Source: Oopsacas minuta (Eukaryota > Porifera > Hexactinellida > Lyssacinosida > Leucopsacidae). Taken from it: a stretch of 64,000 bases of DNA. The notes beneath the pieces are model-generated. The model worked only from the letters and a program-made list of their open reading frames with translations, did no database searches and was not told the origin of the DNA. The translations under genes were made by a program, and so were the position numbers. Below are positions 10,801-20,190 of the stretch, in pieces. The first letter of the stretch is position 1, and each line of letters opens with the position of its first letter. The DNA lies in NCBI GenBank assembly GCA_024704765.1, contig JAKMXF010000321.1, positions 682,001-746,000 of the forward strand, given 5' to 3'.

Positions 10801-10872
10801 ACAGAGACACCCTCTTATGATTCTACTCTCCGCAAATTCTTGTTGTTCCCTCAGAAACAGAGTCAGGACTAG
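4675..10872 (+). CDS. Proposed repeat-rich caspase (three exons, 1032 aa)
   Basis: Proposed joins: 4675-4819, 6157-8349 and 10112-10872. The phases agree (48 codons plus 1; 2 + 2190 + 1; 2 + 759) and the total is 3099 nt with one terminal stop. Donors are GAAG/GTGAGT at 4820 and CCAG/GTAGGT at 8350; acceptors are TTTCTTAAAG at 6156 and ATCTTTATAG at 10111. Exon 1 gives an acidic 48-residue head. Exon 2 gives about 730 residues of helical-looking 15-17-residue repeats. Exon 3 is a caspase (peptidase C14) domain, residues about 780-1032, with the SHGG histidine at about 876 and the QACRE cysteine at about 917. Caspases cleave after Asp in cell death and immune signalling. Long N-terminal regions usually recruit them to a platform, but no CARD or DED is visible here. 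The exon 2 to 3 join is the better supported; exon 1 is tentative. Confidence 0.55.
4820..6156 (+). other. Presumed intron 1 of the repeat-caspase gene
   Basis: No gene seen. At 5779-5823 there is a relic with ATAACCGG, then CTTATATCCGGCATCTACTGTA, found again near 15240-15276. A GC-rich hairpin, AGGTGGCACGAATGCACCACCT, lies at about 6050-6072. Confidence 0.35.
6157..8349 (+). CDS. Repeat exon of the proposed caspase gene
   Basis: One uninterrupted frame of about 730 residues. The first part (6165-6614) is ten near-identical 15-residue units, QQDEPTIEKSLPNTL. Two aberrant units and intermediates follow, then about 35 diverged units of 14-17 residues with the loose pattern [MIL]S-x-QDExTRKxFLxx. 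Units are rich in Gln, Asp, Glu, Lys and Arg with hydrophobic residues at regular spacing, so a helical repeat or coiled coil is likely. I do not recognise the family. The bare ORF could begin at the ATG at 6117, but the acceptor at 6156 and the ATG at 6159 are equally possible starts. Confidence 0.75.
6165..6614 (+). repeat. Ten tandem 45-bp coding repeats
   Basis: The unit encodes QQDEP[TA]IEKSL[PQ]NT[LP] and starts CAACAAGACGAGCCTACTAT. Units differ at only a few positions (ACT/GCT, GAC/GGC, CCA/CAA, CTA/CCA). A 45-bp unit keeps the frame. The near-identity points to recent expansion or homogenisation. Confidence 0.95.
8699..9024. mobile_element. MITE-like element with hAT-type ends
   Basis: Left end TAGGGCTGGATTCGTTAACC and right end the complement of CAGGGCTGGGGTTGGTTAAC. 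The YAGGG start resembles the 3015-3537 element. I could not find matching 8-bp flanks, so the boundaries are approximate. Confidence 0.5.
9091..9990 (+). repeat. 30-bp minisatellite, about 30 copies
   Basis: Head-to-tail copies of AGAATAACTGTAATAAGAGG followed by TACTCYCTAT. Copies differ mainly at one C/T position; a few near the 3' end have GGAATAAG instead of GTAATAAG. There are no spacers. Because 30 is a multiple of 3 and no frame-stop is present, one frame stays open for about 300 codons; that frame is an artefact. It lies in the presumed intron 2 of the caspase gene. Confidence 0.95.
10112..10872 (+). CDS. Caspase (peptidase C14) domain exon
   Basis: Starts after the acceptor at 10110-10111 and runs to TAG at 10872. 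The first residues, DFLNYPFIEGSKAQGIIIVN, have the usual beginning of a caspase large subunit, and no ATG precedes them, so an upstream exon is needed. SLASHGG carries the catalytic His (codon 10399) and FLIQACREN the catalytic Cys (codon 10522). The small subunit follows, with DVLIAYATSNGT, GSWFFREL and FLLFPQKQ. The usual QACRG is QACRE here. The linker between subunits is short (about 15 residues), with ETED as the only obvious candidate cleavage site. The domain looks intact. Confidence 0.9.
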
Positions 10873-11654
10873 ATTCTAACAGTTATTTTGTGCCCCGTCT
10901 ATGGATACTTCTAAATATATGAACTAAGCATGATATATATTTATTTGTTGTTGTAGACCGTTCATATATATTTATACATAGTAAATTTGGTATAATTTGT
11001 ATCACAATATTTGAGAATGATGAAAAGTCTCAAATAGTCTAAACGATCATAAACCAGTTGAAATGATCGAATTAGCTCAAAATCATGGATAACTGCAAAC
11101 TCATTTGAATGGTAATTAGTTCGATTAATATCACCACTTCTGTCTTACAGTACGCCATCGGTTATCCGAACTCTTTCGTCTTTAAATTTGAAGATTTTTG
11201 GTGTTCGGATTGATGAAATTGTTCGGAAAACTGAACTAATAGTCAAATTTATTTTGATATGTAATATTCACTGTTTGAGGATATACGAAAATGGTGAAAA
11301 TAAGGATTTTGTAATTGCGAATATTTTATTGCATATTTATGGTAATATTCGGTTAACATCGCCACTTCGTTCGAAAAATTGTCAAAGTAGTCAGAAGCTC
11401 CTTTCTCATACAAAATTTGGACATTTTTTCACAGACTAAATGTAATATGTTTCCTACTGTGTTAGGCCGTGGTGTCGGATATTCCAGGGTATCTGTACCG
11501 TAATCTATATCTATACATTCTATACTATTCTATAGATAGTCTATATACACATTTTATTCATCTAAAAGTAACCATTTAATCAACCCATTTTAAATATGTA
11601 TTAAATATTTAAGATATTTAACATAAATAACAATACAATGTACAAGATATTACA
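10873..11654. other. Intergenic, AT-rich with MITE-like sequence
   Basis: Between the convergent caspase and DENND5 genes. The segment 11150-11440 has GGTTATCCGAACTC and TTGTTCGGAAA motifs resembling 4320-4560. The open frame at 11188-11439 within it shows no protein signature. Confidence 0.4.
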
Positions 11655-14600
11655 TTAATCAATGTACAGAGTGAATAGGAGGTCAACTGGTATCTTATAA
11701 GATCTCAGGGTAGCTACAGCTCCATACATAAACTCCTTTAGCTCGAGGTTCAATAAAAATGCATTATCTGTATAATACAATGTTGTGTATGTGGATTTTG
11801 ACATTACTCCAATCCACTCGTGTAGGATCTGATGGGACAATGACGTCATCAAAAATACGTATATCTTCTCTATAGGTCCACTCCTATTATTGTAATCTTC
11901 TAGCTTACTGAATGTGGTTATAAACCTGTTTTGTGAAGATGATTTGTTAACTGATTGAGACAAGGAGAATTTCATATCAACTAGAATATGAGAGAAATAA
12001 ATCCATAATTGTGTGAATGGGTTTTTAGTACAATTTAATTCGTATAGCAACATTTCAACTAATAGAGGAATTAAACGATTTTCTCCTAACACTAAATATG
12101 TCAGTGAATGTACTGCTAGTCTAGGTTCTGTGAAATAATGTATGACGTCACGAATTGAATCTTGTAGACGAGTTTTAATACATTCAGAAGGACTATCACT
12201 ATCAGAAGTTCCTTCAAATCGAATATTTAAACTATTCTGTTGGGTTAGATACTTCCTTGCAGCGAAGTAATACTCTACACTTTCATCTTTCTGTTTTTCA
12301 CTTAGATTTCTGTTAGCTTCTATGACATACAAATTTCCAGTCAGATTGTTAGTTATTTTAATGTTATTGATAAACACGTCTGGATTCAAACCTCCATTAT
12401 CGTGTCCGACTCTCACACCAAGGATGTGTCCAATATTGTGACATTTGAAAGTGCAGAAATGAGAACCCTTTGGTAGTTTGATGACGTCAGTCCTTCCTAG
12501 CGTCCCTGATACGACTAGCCATAAGACTGAAGTATGTTTTAGCACTGTTCTAGCTATAGATAGTGTAGCAGAGTAGTTCAGTTCTGATTGAGGAAAATCG
12601 TGTGTAAAACAAGAAAATTCCACACAAGATAAACTATCCAAATGGTATAGCAACTGTTCTAATTCAGTGTCAGTACGTATGAAAGATGATTTGTGATAAT
12701 TTGTATTGATGTATGTCGTTAAAGATAGAAGCTCTTTGACACGTGTCGAGAGAGATTGTTTCTCCAGAAGTAATTTAATCCACATACGTACTCTACCTAT
12801 ATCTGTCATTATACAATCTTGATCCAGGATATGCTGTACCTCTGTTATAAGAGGATTTGTAGCTGTGCCAACAGAGCCACGACGAGTATCTAGTTCTCTG
12901 TGAGGAGAACTAGGGATAGAATAGCTGAAGGAGCGAGACATGGCGTATTTTGATTTGAATCTCTTCTTCTTTGTATCAAGTGCAGGTAGCATAACTGAAT
13001 TAAAAGATTGAATAATTGAGTTATGTTTGTAAGCTAGTATATGCTCCCATAAATGAGAGCCATCCGTTTGTGATGTATATCCATGTCGCCAAATATTCTC
13101 CAATGCTTCTATCGAGTTTGAAATCAATCCTTTATCCTCAATACTCATTGAACTGTATTTCCTATGTCCAATCAATATCCTATCTGTATCACTTGTATTT
13201 AGATCTGGTTCATAATGATTACGTAATGTCAATGTGACATGATGAGTGATCAGCTGTTTGATACGTAGACTAGCTTGTCTAAGTAAATCAGACAATTCTA
13301 CTGCTATTAAATGTGGGTAATCCAACGTGTCTCTGTCTGACTCAGTTTCTATGTCGTGAATATCATGAGAATTACAGCAGGTAAATATTCCTGGGCTTGA
13401 ATCGTTATCATTCGAAATCCCGCATGCCAATGGTACATGCATGTTGTCAGGGAGAACACCGTTGTATCCATGCAGTGGAGGTGAGCCATCAGAAATTTCT
13501 ATAGGCATAGGAGCTGTTGTATCTTCTATAGTTTGTGAGTTCTTTACTCTAAATATGAATTTCTCACAAGTTGTATTATAATTACCCACTGGAAATACCA
13601 ATTTAGATGTTTCATTGTTTTGTGATAGGTGACTGATAAAAAGCTTAGCGATTGGATGTGTGACGTCATTCGGTGTTATATTCTCTATTAAATCGTCTAT
13701 GAATTTAGTGAACATTTGGGTTTCAAAAAAGAGCGATAAAAATTCTCGATCTTTCGTTGTATTTTCAGATAAAAAAGCAATTTTATCAAAAGTTCTTGTC
13801 AGTAAAGTTTCTGAGTTTGGTTTTATAATGAACTTAGCTACGTGACTGAAAGTGTTGAGAAACAAACTGTAAAATATATTCCTAACTTTACAATCAAACT
13901 CCATCCTAGAAATGAAATCTTTTGTGAAAATCTCAGAAGAATTGTACTCTTCAAGAATTGGTGAGATTTCAGGTATATTTGAATCTCTTCGCTTGGATGA
14001 ACTTTGAACTCTAATATTAGAAAGTTCTTTCACGAGAGACATTAGTTCTGTGAGAGAAGAGACTTGTTCTTCACTTGTCTCTAAGCTCCTACTATTAGAT
14101 AATAAATGCGTATTGTATAGCTTAGTCAATTCGGTATGTATCTGTTCTGAGAAAGGTAATTGAGGGATGTAATGTTCAGAGAAATCTACGGAAGATGTGG
14201 TGAGATTTATTCGGCAATAAGCACCTGAGAATTTCAAATCGGAATCAAAACGATTTTCTCTTTGATGGAGCCAGCCTATTATGAATGGCAGGGGAGCATC
14301 CAGGAACTCCACTGAAGGAGAAGGTAATATAGGTACATACGGGTATGTCCAGAAAAATGGGTAAATTAGAGAAGACAAACTTTCACAAAAGTAATGGAGT
14401 TTATCTAGATTATCAGATTGTATGAGAATGCTATGCTCCAGTAGAATACAAGTTACAACCTTTACAAGAATACTTGGGTTTAGAAATCTACACAATTGGG
14501 TATAACCCAGCTGGAATAATGGCAAATCATCTTTTGAAGGAAGTATACTATACAAATGTGTATCTGTTGGTGAATGTATTCTAAGAATACTATCATAGGT

Positions 14601-15038
14601 AGGGAAAGTTACGTTATTTATAAGATTGTATATAAAACTCCCAAAAGTAATTTCAGTTTTTGGAGAAGAAAGCATTTTTAGTATTTCTGACAAATAGCTT
14701 TGTAACGTTGAGTAGAATGGGAACTGAGAAATGAGTACAATACTCTTGGAAACATAGTAAGCACTGGTATGACTATTGTCTGGTATTGTAACACAGGATC
14801 CGTAATATTTTGATCCATTTCCTCTCGTCACCAGAAAATTGTGAGTGATAGGATCAAAGGCGTTGTCTCTGATAATCAAACCAAATGGCATACTAAGAAG
14901 TTGAATAGCAGAGTCTTCGTATATGTGTACTGTGTCAGGGTAGCTGTATATTTTGGTAGGGAGGGTGTCTCTAGTTATTTGAGACTCCTGGGGACACCCG
15001 AACACAAGGAAGTAATCAGCCAAGGCTATAGAATTCAT
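11655..15038 (-). CDS. DENND5: DENN domain-containing protein 5 (Rab GEF/effector), single exon
   Basis: 1127 residues, starting at the ATG at 15036-15038. The domain order is diagnostic. A uDENN/cDENN part spans about 1-270, including LPFIIGWLHQ after a hydrophobic LIYPFFWTYPYVPILPSP core. A dDENN-like region lies at about 375-460, a first RUN region at about 570-700 (SHLWEHILAYKHN), a PLAT domain at about 830-930 (FKCHNIGHILGVRVGHDNGG) and a second RUN region at about 960-1127. DENN plus RUN-PLAT-RUN is the DENND5 (Rab6IP1) architecture. These proteins act as Rab exchange factors/effectors at Golgi and endosomal membranes. Slightly shorter than the roughly 1280 residues I expect of vertebrate forms. 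Transcribed away from EHBP1 across a 1.1-kb gap. The intronless structure is unusual for the family. Confidence 0.88.
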   Translation of the reverse strand: MNSIALADYFLVFGCPQESQITRDTLPTKIYSYPDTVHIYEDSAIQLLSMPFGLIIRDNAFDPITHNFLVTRGNGSKYYGSCVTIPDNSHTSAYYVSKSIVLISQFPFYSTLQSYLSEILKMLSSPKTEITFGSFIYNLINNVTFPTYDSILRIHSPTDTHLYSILPSKDDLPLFQLGYTQLCRFLNPSILVKVVTCILLEHSILIQSDNLDKLHYFCESLSSLIYPFFWTYPYVPILPSPSVEFLDAPLPFIIGWLHQRENRFDSDLKFSGAYCRINLTTSSVDFSEHYIPQLPFSEQIHTELTKLYNTHLLSNSRSLETSEEQVSSLTELMSLVKELSNIRVQSSSKRRDSNIPEISPILEEYNSSEIFTKDFISRMEFDCKVRNIFYSLFLNTFSHVAKFIIKPNSETLLTRTFDKIAFLSENTTKDREFLSLFFETQMFTKFIDDLIENITPNDVTHPIAKLFISHLSQNNETSKLVFPVGNYNTTCEKFIFRVKNSQTIEDTTAPMPIEISDGSPPLHGYNGVLPDNMHVPLACGISNDNDSSPGIFTCCNSHDIHDIETESDRDTLDYPHLIAVELSDLLRQASLRIKQLITHHVTLTLRNHYEPDLNTSDTDRILIGHRKYSSMSIEDKGLISNSIEALENIWRHGYTSQTDGSHLWEHILAYKHNSIIQSFNSVMLPALDTKKKRFKSKYAMSRSFSYSIPSSPHRELDTRRGSVGTATNPLITEVQHILDQDCIMTDIGRVRMWIKLLLEKQSLSTRVKELLSLTTYINTNYHKSSFIRTDTELEQLLYHLDSLSCVEFSCFTHDFPQSELNYSATLSIARTVLKHTSVLWLVVSGTLGRTDVIKLPKGSHFCTFKCHNIGHILGVRVGHDNGGLNPDVFINNIKITNNLTGNLYVIEANRNLSEKQKDESVEYYFAARKYLTQQNSLNIRFEGTSDSDSPSECIKTRLQDSIRDVIHYFTEPRLAVHSLTYLVLGENRLIPLLVEMLLYELNCTKNPFTQLWIYFSHILVDMKFSLSQSVNKSSSQNRFITTFSKLEDYNNRSGPIEKIYVFLMTSLSHQILHEWIGVMSKSTYTTLYYTDNAFLLNLELKEFMYGAVATLRSYKIPVDLLFTLYID

Positions 15039-16115
15039 TCTAAAACAAAATACGGTATAACTCGGATTAAGACGGACTTTAGTTTAGTTCGTACTTTTTT
15101 CAAAAACTGATTATCAATTTTTGTACTAATTGTATAGGAAGAATATTCGGATAAGACGTACTTCGGTTTGTACAGTGAATTCCGGTTATAAGAACATCGT
15201 CGGGAACTGGACTTAATGTTCTTATTACCGGCATGATCATATAACCGGCATGTTCTTATATCCGGCATCTACTGTACTAATTTTAGTTTCCCGAGGGTTC
15301 TACTCTAAGTTAAAGATTTCGAAGCAGACCAAACAGGACCATTTTGATGCCCTATTTAATATATATATGCCTATTTACGGAACGGGACAGGATTTAATTG
15401 AGAAAATTAAAACTAATCCATTGTCATAAGTTTGACCTTGAAAATCACAGATTTGTAGAATAACGGTTGTCCTGTATTAGTTTCGATATTTCATGTTTGG
15501 TGCTAATCAATTTGTAAGCATTACATAAAATCATAAATATAATACCGCCTAGAAACCTTCCCTCTTAAATCCTGTCGAAAGGTGTCCTTTGATATCCACG
15601 ATTAGAATGAAGAAAAATTGTTCAAGAGGTATTTCTAGAAATCTTAGGCCACTTTTCCCAACGCGAATATGCTTCAAGACTTATAAAGCTATGAAGAGGT
15701 TTTTTGAACCCTTTTATATCCATATCTACACTAGTAATTGACTCTATCCTGTATATACACACTAGACTTTGTGAGCATGCACACGGCACAGGTAACTGGA
15801 TTAAGATACTGAAAATATATACGCATATTACCAAGTAATGATTAGGATATTACACTATGAAACATGCCTACGAGGAGTCATATTATTTTCAAAATGCTTC
15901 ATAGACCATCATAGTGCTTTCAGGTTCGTAAGGCAAAAAGGAATTTTATCATACGTGGATGATGAACACAATAATTCGACAAGGAATATGTACAATTTCT
16001 GGGATAAACCATAGTTATATAATAATTACGAATACTGAATTATTAGTATATAACTAACGGTAAAAACCTATATTCTTAGATCTTAGTAATTATCTAACTT
16101 TATGATTTAGTAGCA
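15039..16115. other. Divergent intergenic region (DENND5 / EHBP1) with MITE relics
   Basis: Must hold both promoters; no core motif stands out. At 15050-15276 there is a relic with TATAACTCGGATTAAGACGG, GTTATAAGAAC and CTTATATCCGGCATCTACTGTA. Its end matches 5800-5823. No gene seen in the remainder. Confidence 0.5.
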
Positions 16116-19100
16116 ATGGCTTACAAACTAAAGAGAATTGGTAAGAAAGCATACAAATTCGAGTACACTCTAACACTACACAGCCTCGCAATAGAGGTTT
16201 CCCGTCCCAAATATAGTCCGAATCAAGTCTCAATAGCTTTCTCTCGCAGAGGCAAACGCCTCTTCTCAAAACTCCTAAAATGGGAGCCTTCAATCAACAA
16301 GCCATGTCACGGTTACGTAGTATGGCCTGAACCAGAATCAATCACTACCATTGTCACACTTTACAAGGGACATAAAGATAAAACATACGAGTTCAAAGAA
16401 TGGGAAGTTAGCATTATAGAAGTTACACGTGAAGGCAAGAAGAAATGTTTAGGCAGGAAAGCTATAAATATGTCAGAATATACTGGTGATGTCATTGGTA
16501 ATAACCAAGATCTCAAACTACGACTAACCCCATCTGGTCGTAGATTGAAAATCTTATTCATAGATTGCTCGCTAAACTCGAGATTTATACGAGCAGGTAA
16601 ATCAACAGATACTGATATGAATAGTCAAACTAGTCAGATGAGTGTTTCAGGCCTCAGCGCTATATCTGATATGGAAGATCTCGATCTAGCTGATGTTAAT
16701 GACCTAGATATTGATTTGAATGAACCAGAGACATGTGAAGTAGATGTAGTTGAGCCGTCTCTTTTCTCTCCTCCCAAATTCATCAAGCAAGAAGACCTCC
16801 TCGCATGGAGTAAGAAATGTGTACAGGGTTACCACGGGGCGAGTATACACAACTTCACAACATCTTGGAGAAGTGGACTCGCATTCTCTGCAATAATCCA
16901 TCACTTCCATCCAGAGCTACTAGACTATGAGAGCTTAGAACCAAATGACGTCACGGGTAATAACAAAAAAGCATTCGATGCTGCTAGCTCTCTGGGAGTG
17001 CCTCTTATTATTCGTCCCGAGCAGATGAACGAATGGCTGGTACCTGACAGATTATCTGTCACAGCTCTAATCTACCAGCTGTATATACGATTTGAGAGTG
17101 AAACTTTACACCCTCCTACAAACACAAACTCTTCATTAGATACAGCTACTACTGACAAACACGATACACATACAATTTCTGAAATATCTGAGCACACGCG
17201 AGAGGAGAGTAACAAAAAACAGAAGAGACAACTCCCTCCTACACCCAAACAAACACCCACGATTAGCCCACAGACTCAGAGGAGAGTAAAAGAATTCTTA
17301 TCAAATCTCGACCATTCACCTAAATCTCAGAATAACAAAGATGTATTCAGTAATTACAAACAGGAGAAAAGACAGAAAAATCAAGAAATAAAGAGTTCTA
17401 CATTAGACCCTATTAAACACAGTCCTTTCTTTGGTAGGAAGGCAGAAAGGAAACAAAAGTCACTGAGTAACCATAGACAAGAACAACCTTTCATTCCAGA
17501 CGAGATAAGCAGGAATTCTGGAATATTCACAGAGAGTATTGAAATGGAGTTCAGCAAGATTGATAGCGAGTTTGATTCTCATGAATTATTTGATAACACA
17601 TTACTGAAGCGAGCAGAGAACGAGCTTACCCCTAGTCTGGGTAGAATATCTCCTCAGAAAGAGAAAACACAATTCTTAAAGGAAATGGCCTCGATAGGTA
17701 AAACTAAACCACAAGAATCTCTACTAGACATAGTCAGTGACCCAGCTATGTTACATGAAACTAAACTACTAAGAAAGAAAGATTCTAAGAAATCTATCAA
17801 TCCTCTCTACTCCAGTCAGGAATCTGATTGTTTCTCGTCCTCCGATACTTCTATTACAGACCCTGGTACAGCTATGGTACCCTCTAAACTAACCACTACA
17901 GTTACAGCCTCCCTCAAGATAAAAGAGACCATAATACCCCCTATAAGCAGTAGGAAAGATAGTTATGATAAAGTAGAGATTCGTTTTGATAAGCCACCGA
18001 ATCAAGAGAAGAAGAAAAGTGTTAAAAAGACCGTGGATACTAAAATAAATTCTACTCAAGATTCTGATACAGGAAAGACGAAGACAGCTGCTGTAACGAA
18101 ACTCGATAAAGTCAGGGCTCGTATAAAAAGTAGGAAAAAGCCAAACCGTAAGAGAGCACAGGTTAAAGAGTGTGAAGTTGAGCATACCCTCTTACTCAAG
18201 AAATATGCTTCTGTATCACAGATAGATGCAATGCAGGATGGAGACAAGGTACAGGAAATTTCAGATGGATGTGTTTCAGACCAAGATATATTAACAGAGT
18301 TTGAAACCAGTAAGCATAAATCAGCATTAAATACAAAATCACAGAGCTATGGCTCTGTAACAGATCGTGATAAGTTAAATAGTGACAGTAATGATAATGA
18401 AGAACCATCCTCTTATTCACATCTATTAATATCTGATCACACATCTACTGATCCTATAAATCCTACTTCCTCAAGCAGACTGCTAGATGTATATAATACC
18501 CGTATTGCTCCTGTAGTCACTCAAAACAAGGATTCTAAACTGATTCTACCTAAAGAGCCTGTAGTTAACATACAAGATCCTCAATACAATTATCCAATAG
18601 TTACTCAACATAAAGATCCGATAATGACAGAACCTATAGAGCCTATACAAACTCAACATAAAGTGACACAATTTAACGAGCATGTACCTGTAATGAGAGA
18701 ACACAATACTGAATCTATCCATAACACCATGGATAATACTAAGAGTAATGAACCAGTACAGAAACGAACTCCCTCTCTATCAGAAGTTTGTCATAACCCA
18801 TTAAATGATAGTATTATATCTACAGAGGAAACTGATTATGTAGCACACATGCAGAAGAAATTGTGTAGCATGCAAATATCAATACAAGCTAGACAGTCTG
18901 ATCTACGTGATCGTATCGTAGAAGCAGAGAGAGTATCTGACACAGAGCTACATGATCAGCTGTTAGAGCAATGGTTTCAATTAGTACAACAGAAAGCACA
19001 GCTTGACAACAGATACGATGACCTTATTCTAATCTCAGAGGCTAGAGATCTTAGCATGAAGGAGGAATTACTGCGTAAAGAGCTAGAACATAAGATGCAA

Positions 19101-19334
19101 ATAGACAGGAGTATAAAGAGCAGAGAACAGATATGGGAAGAAGAGATACTTTGTGGAGAGATTGTACAGATTGGTAAAGAGAGAAAACACATGCAAGACG
19201 AATTGAATAGATCAATACAACATGATACATACGATACTTCTATAGAAGTAAAGCCTAAGCCTGTCAAAGTAAAGACAGAAAATAAAAGCAAAGAATTGGG
19301 ATGGAGAGACAAACTATTAAACATATTAGCTTAA
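16116..19334 (+). CDS. EHBP1: EH domain-binding protein 1 (C2-CH-bMERB), single exon
   Basis: 1072 residues. An N-terminal C2 domain of the NT-C2 type spans about 1-165 (GYVVWPEPE, KIRL-like strands). An acidic linker follows, then a calponin-homology domain at about 223-325 (LLAWSKKC...FTTSWRSGLAFSAIIHHF...). A long low-complexity charged linker leads to a C-terminal bMERB coiled coil at about 905-1035 (MQISIQARQSDLRDRIVEAE). EHBP1 proteins link EHD-dependent endosomal recycling to actin and bind Rab8/Rab10-family GTPases through the bMERB part. No NPF motif was noticed in a quick reading. The ATG at 16116 is preceded by stops. Confidence 0.92.
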   Translation: MAYKLKRIGKKAYKFEYTLTLHSLAIEVSRPKYSPNQVSIAFSRRGKRLFSKLLKWEPSINKPCHGYVVWPEPESITTIVTLYKGHKDKTYEFKEWEVSIIEVTREGKKKCLGRKAINMSEYTGDVIGNNQDLKLRLTPSGRRLKILFIDCSLNSRFIRAGKSTDTDMNSQTSQMSVSGLSAISDMEDLDLADVNDLDIDLNEPETCEVDVVEPSLFSPPKFIKQEDLLAWSKKCVQGYHGASIHNFTTSWRSGLAFSAIIHHFHPELLDYESLEPNDVTGNNKKAFDAASSLGVPLIIRPEQMNEWLVPDRLSVTALIYQLYIRFESETLHPPTNTNSSLDTATTDKHDTHTISEISEHTREESNKKQKRQLPPTPKQTPTISPQTQRRVKEFLSNLDHSPKSQNNKDVFSNYKQEKRQKNQEIKSSTLDPIKHSPFFGRKAERKQKSLSNHRQEQPFIPDEISRNSGIFTESIEMEFSKIDSEFDSHELFDNTLLKRAENELTPSLGRISPQKEKTQFLKEMASIGKTKPQESLLDIVSDPAMLHETKLLRKKDSKKSINPLYSSQESDCFSSSDTSITDPGTAMVPSKLTTTVTASLKIKETIIPPISSRKDSYDKVEIRFDKPPNQEKKKSVKKTVDTKINSTQDSDTGKTKTAAVTKLDKVRARIKSRKKPNRKRAQVKECEVEHTLLLKKYASVSQIDAMQDGDKVQEISDGCVSDQDILTEFETSKHKSALNTKSQSYGSVTDRDKLNSDSNDNEEPSSYSHLLISDHTSTDPINPTSSSRLLDVYNTRIAPVVTQNKDSKLILPKEPVVNIQDPQYNYPIVTQHKDPIMTEPIEPIQTQHKVTQFNEHVPVMREHNTESIHNTMDNTKSNEPVQKRTPSLSEVCHNPLNDSIISTEETDYVAHMQKKLCSMQISIQARQSDLRDRIVEAERVSDTELHDQLLEQWFQLVQQKAQLDNRYDDLILISEARDLSMKEELLRKELEHKMQIDRSIKSREQIWEEEILCGEIVQIGKERKHMQDELNRSIQHDTYDTSIEVKPKPVKVKTENKSKELGWRDKLLNILA

Positions 19335-20190
19335 CAGTCGTATTGTTTTGTATGTAAATATACTCTGTGTATATGTTATATCATCCATTCTATCATAAAT
19401 CAAACTTATTTTCTTATACAATTGTTTGTAATATTATTTACTAATATTGTGTATATATATATATATATATATATTGGAATCGTTACATTCATATTCAGTT
19501 GTTCACACTCGATACACAGTATGTGGGCTCGATGCATTTGGTAGATTAATTGACATATACAGCTGGCTCTGTTTATTCGGGAACTCATTAATTCGAGCAG
19601 TTCTATTCAGCTGAGTTTCCATTAACTGAATTGTTTGTTATCTCTATTCAAAAGTATTCATTGAGTCTGCTTGTATCATATGAAAGTGTCCCGATTAAGA
19701 GGAAACTTTCATATTCTAGCATTAGAAATTCACCAGCAGTTAAGTCTATTTTTAGCAATCATAGAAAATACAGGGACCCAAGAAAATACTTATCCATTGA
19801 CCATCGTTATCACTAATGATTATCATAAATTTCAATACTTTCTCAGTGACACATAGCATATATGGACAGTGTATTATCAAAACAGGGCTATTGAGTATTT
19901 ACCTATAGAGGCCGTCTGCATGTGACAATATTGTTTTTATTATACGATATTACACTTATATTATTGTAATGTATTTTATCTAATAATCGATTAAGATATA
20001 AATAAAGCTTATTGATACTACATTTGTATTCATCAACTATTACGGCTGTTGTATTTACGTTTTCTCCAAAGCCAAAGACGAGTTGAAGTTCAACACAATT
20101 CAGCATGTGAGCCTTGTATAGGGATAACTATGTTATTTAAGCGTGAAATAACCACATTTTATAGCAAATTAGCCACTTTTTATTGCAATA
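19335..20190. other. Intergenic, (AT)n tract, no gene seen
   Basis: A short (AT)n run at about 19449-19473. The remainder is AT-rich. Two overlapping 61-codon frames near 19631-19856 have no protein-like features. Confidence 0.5.

Noticed and set aside
11188-11439. 83-codon ORF
   Set aside because: Lies in a MITE-like segment with no protein signature.
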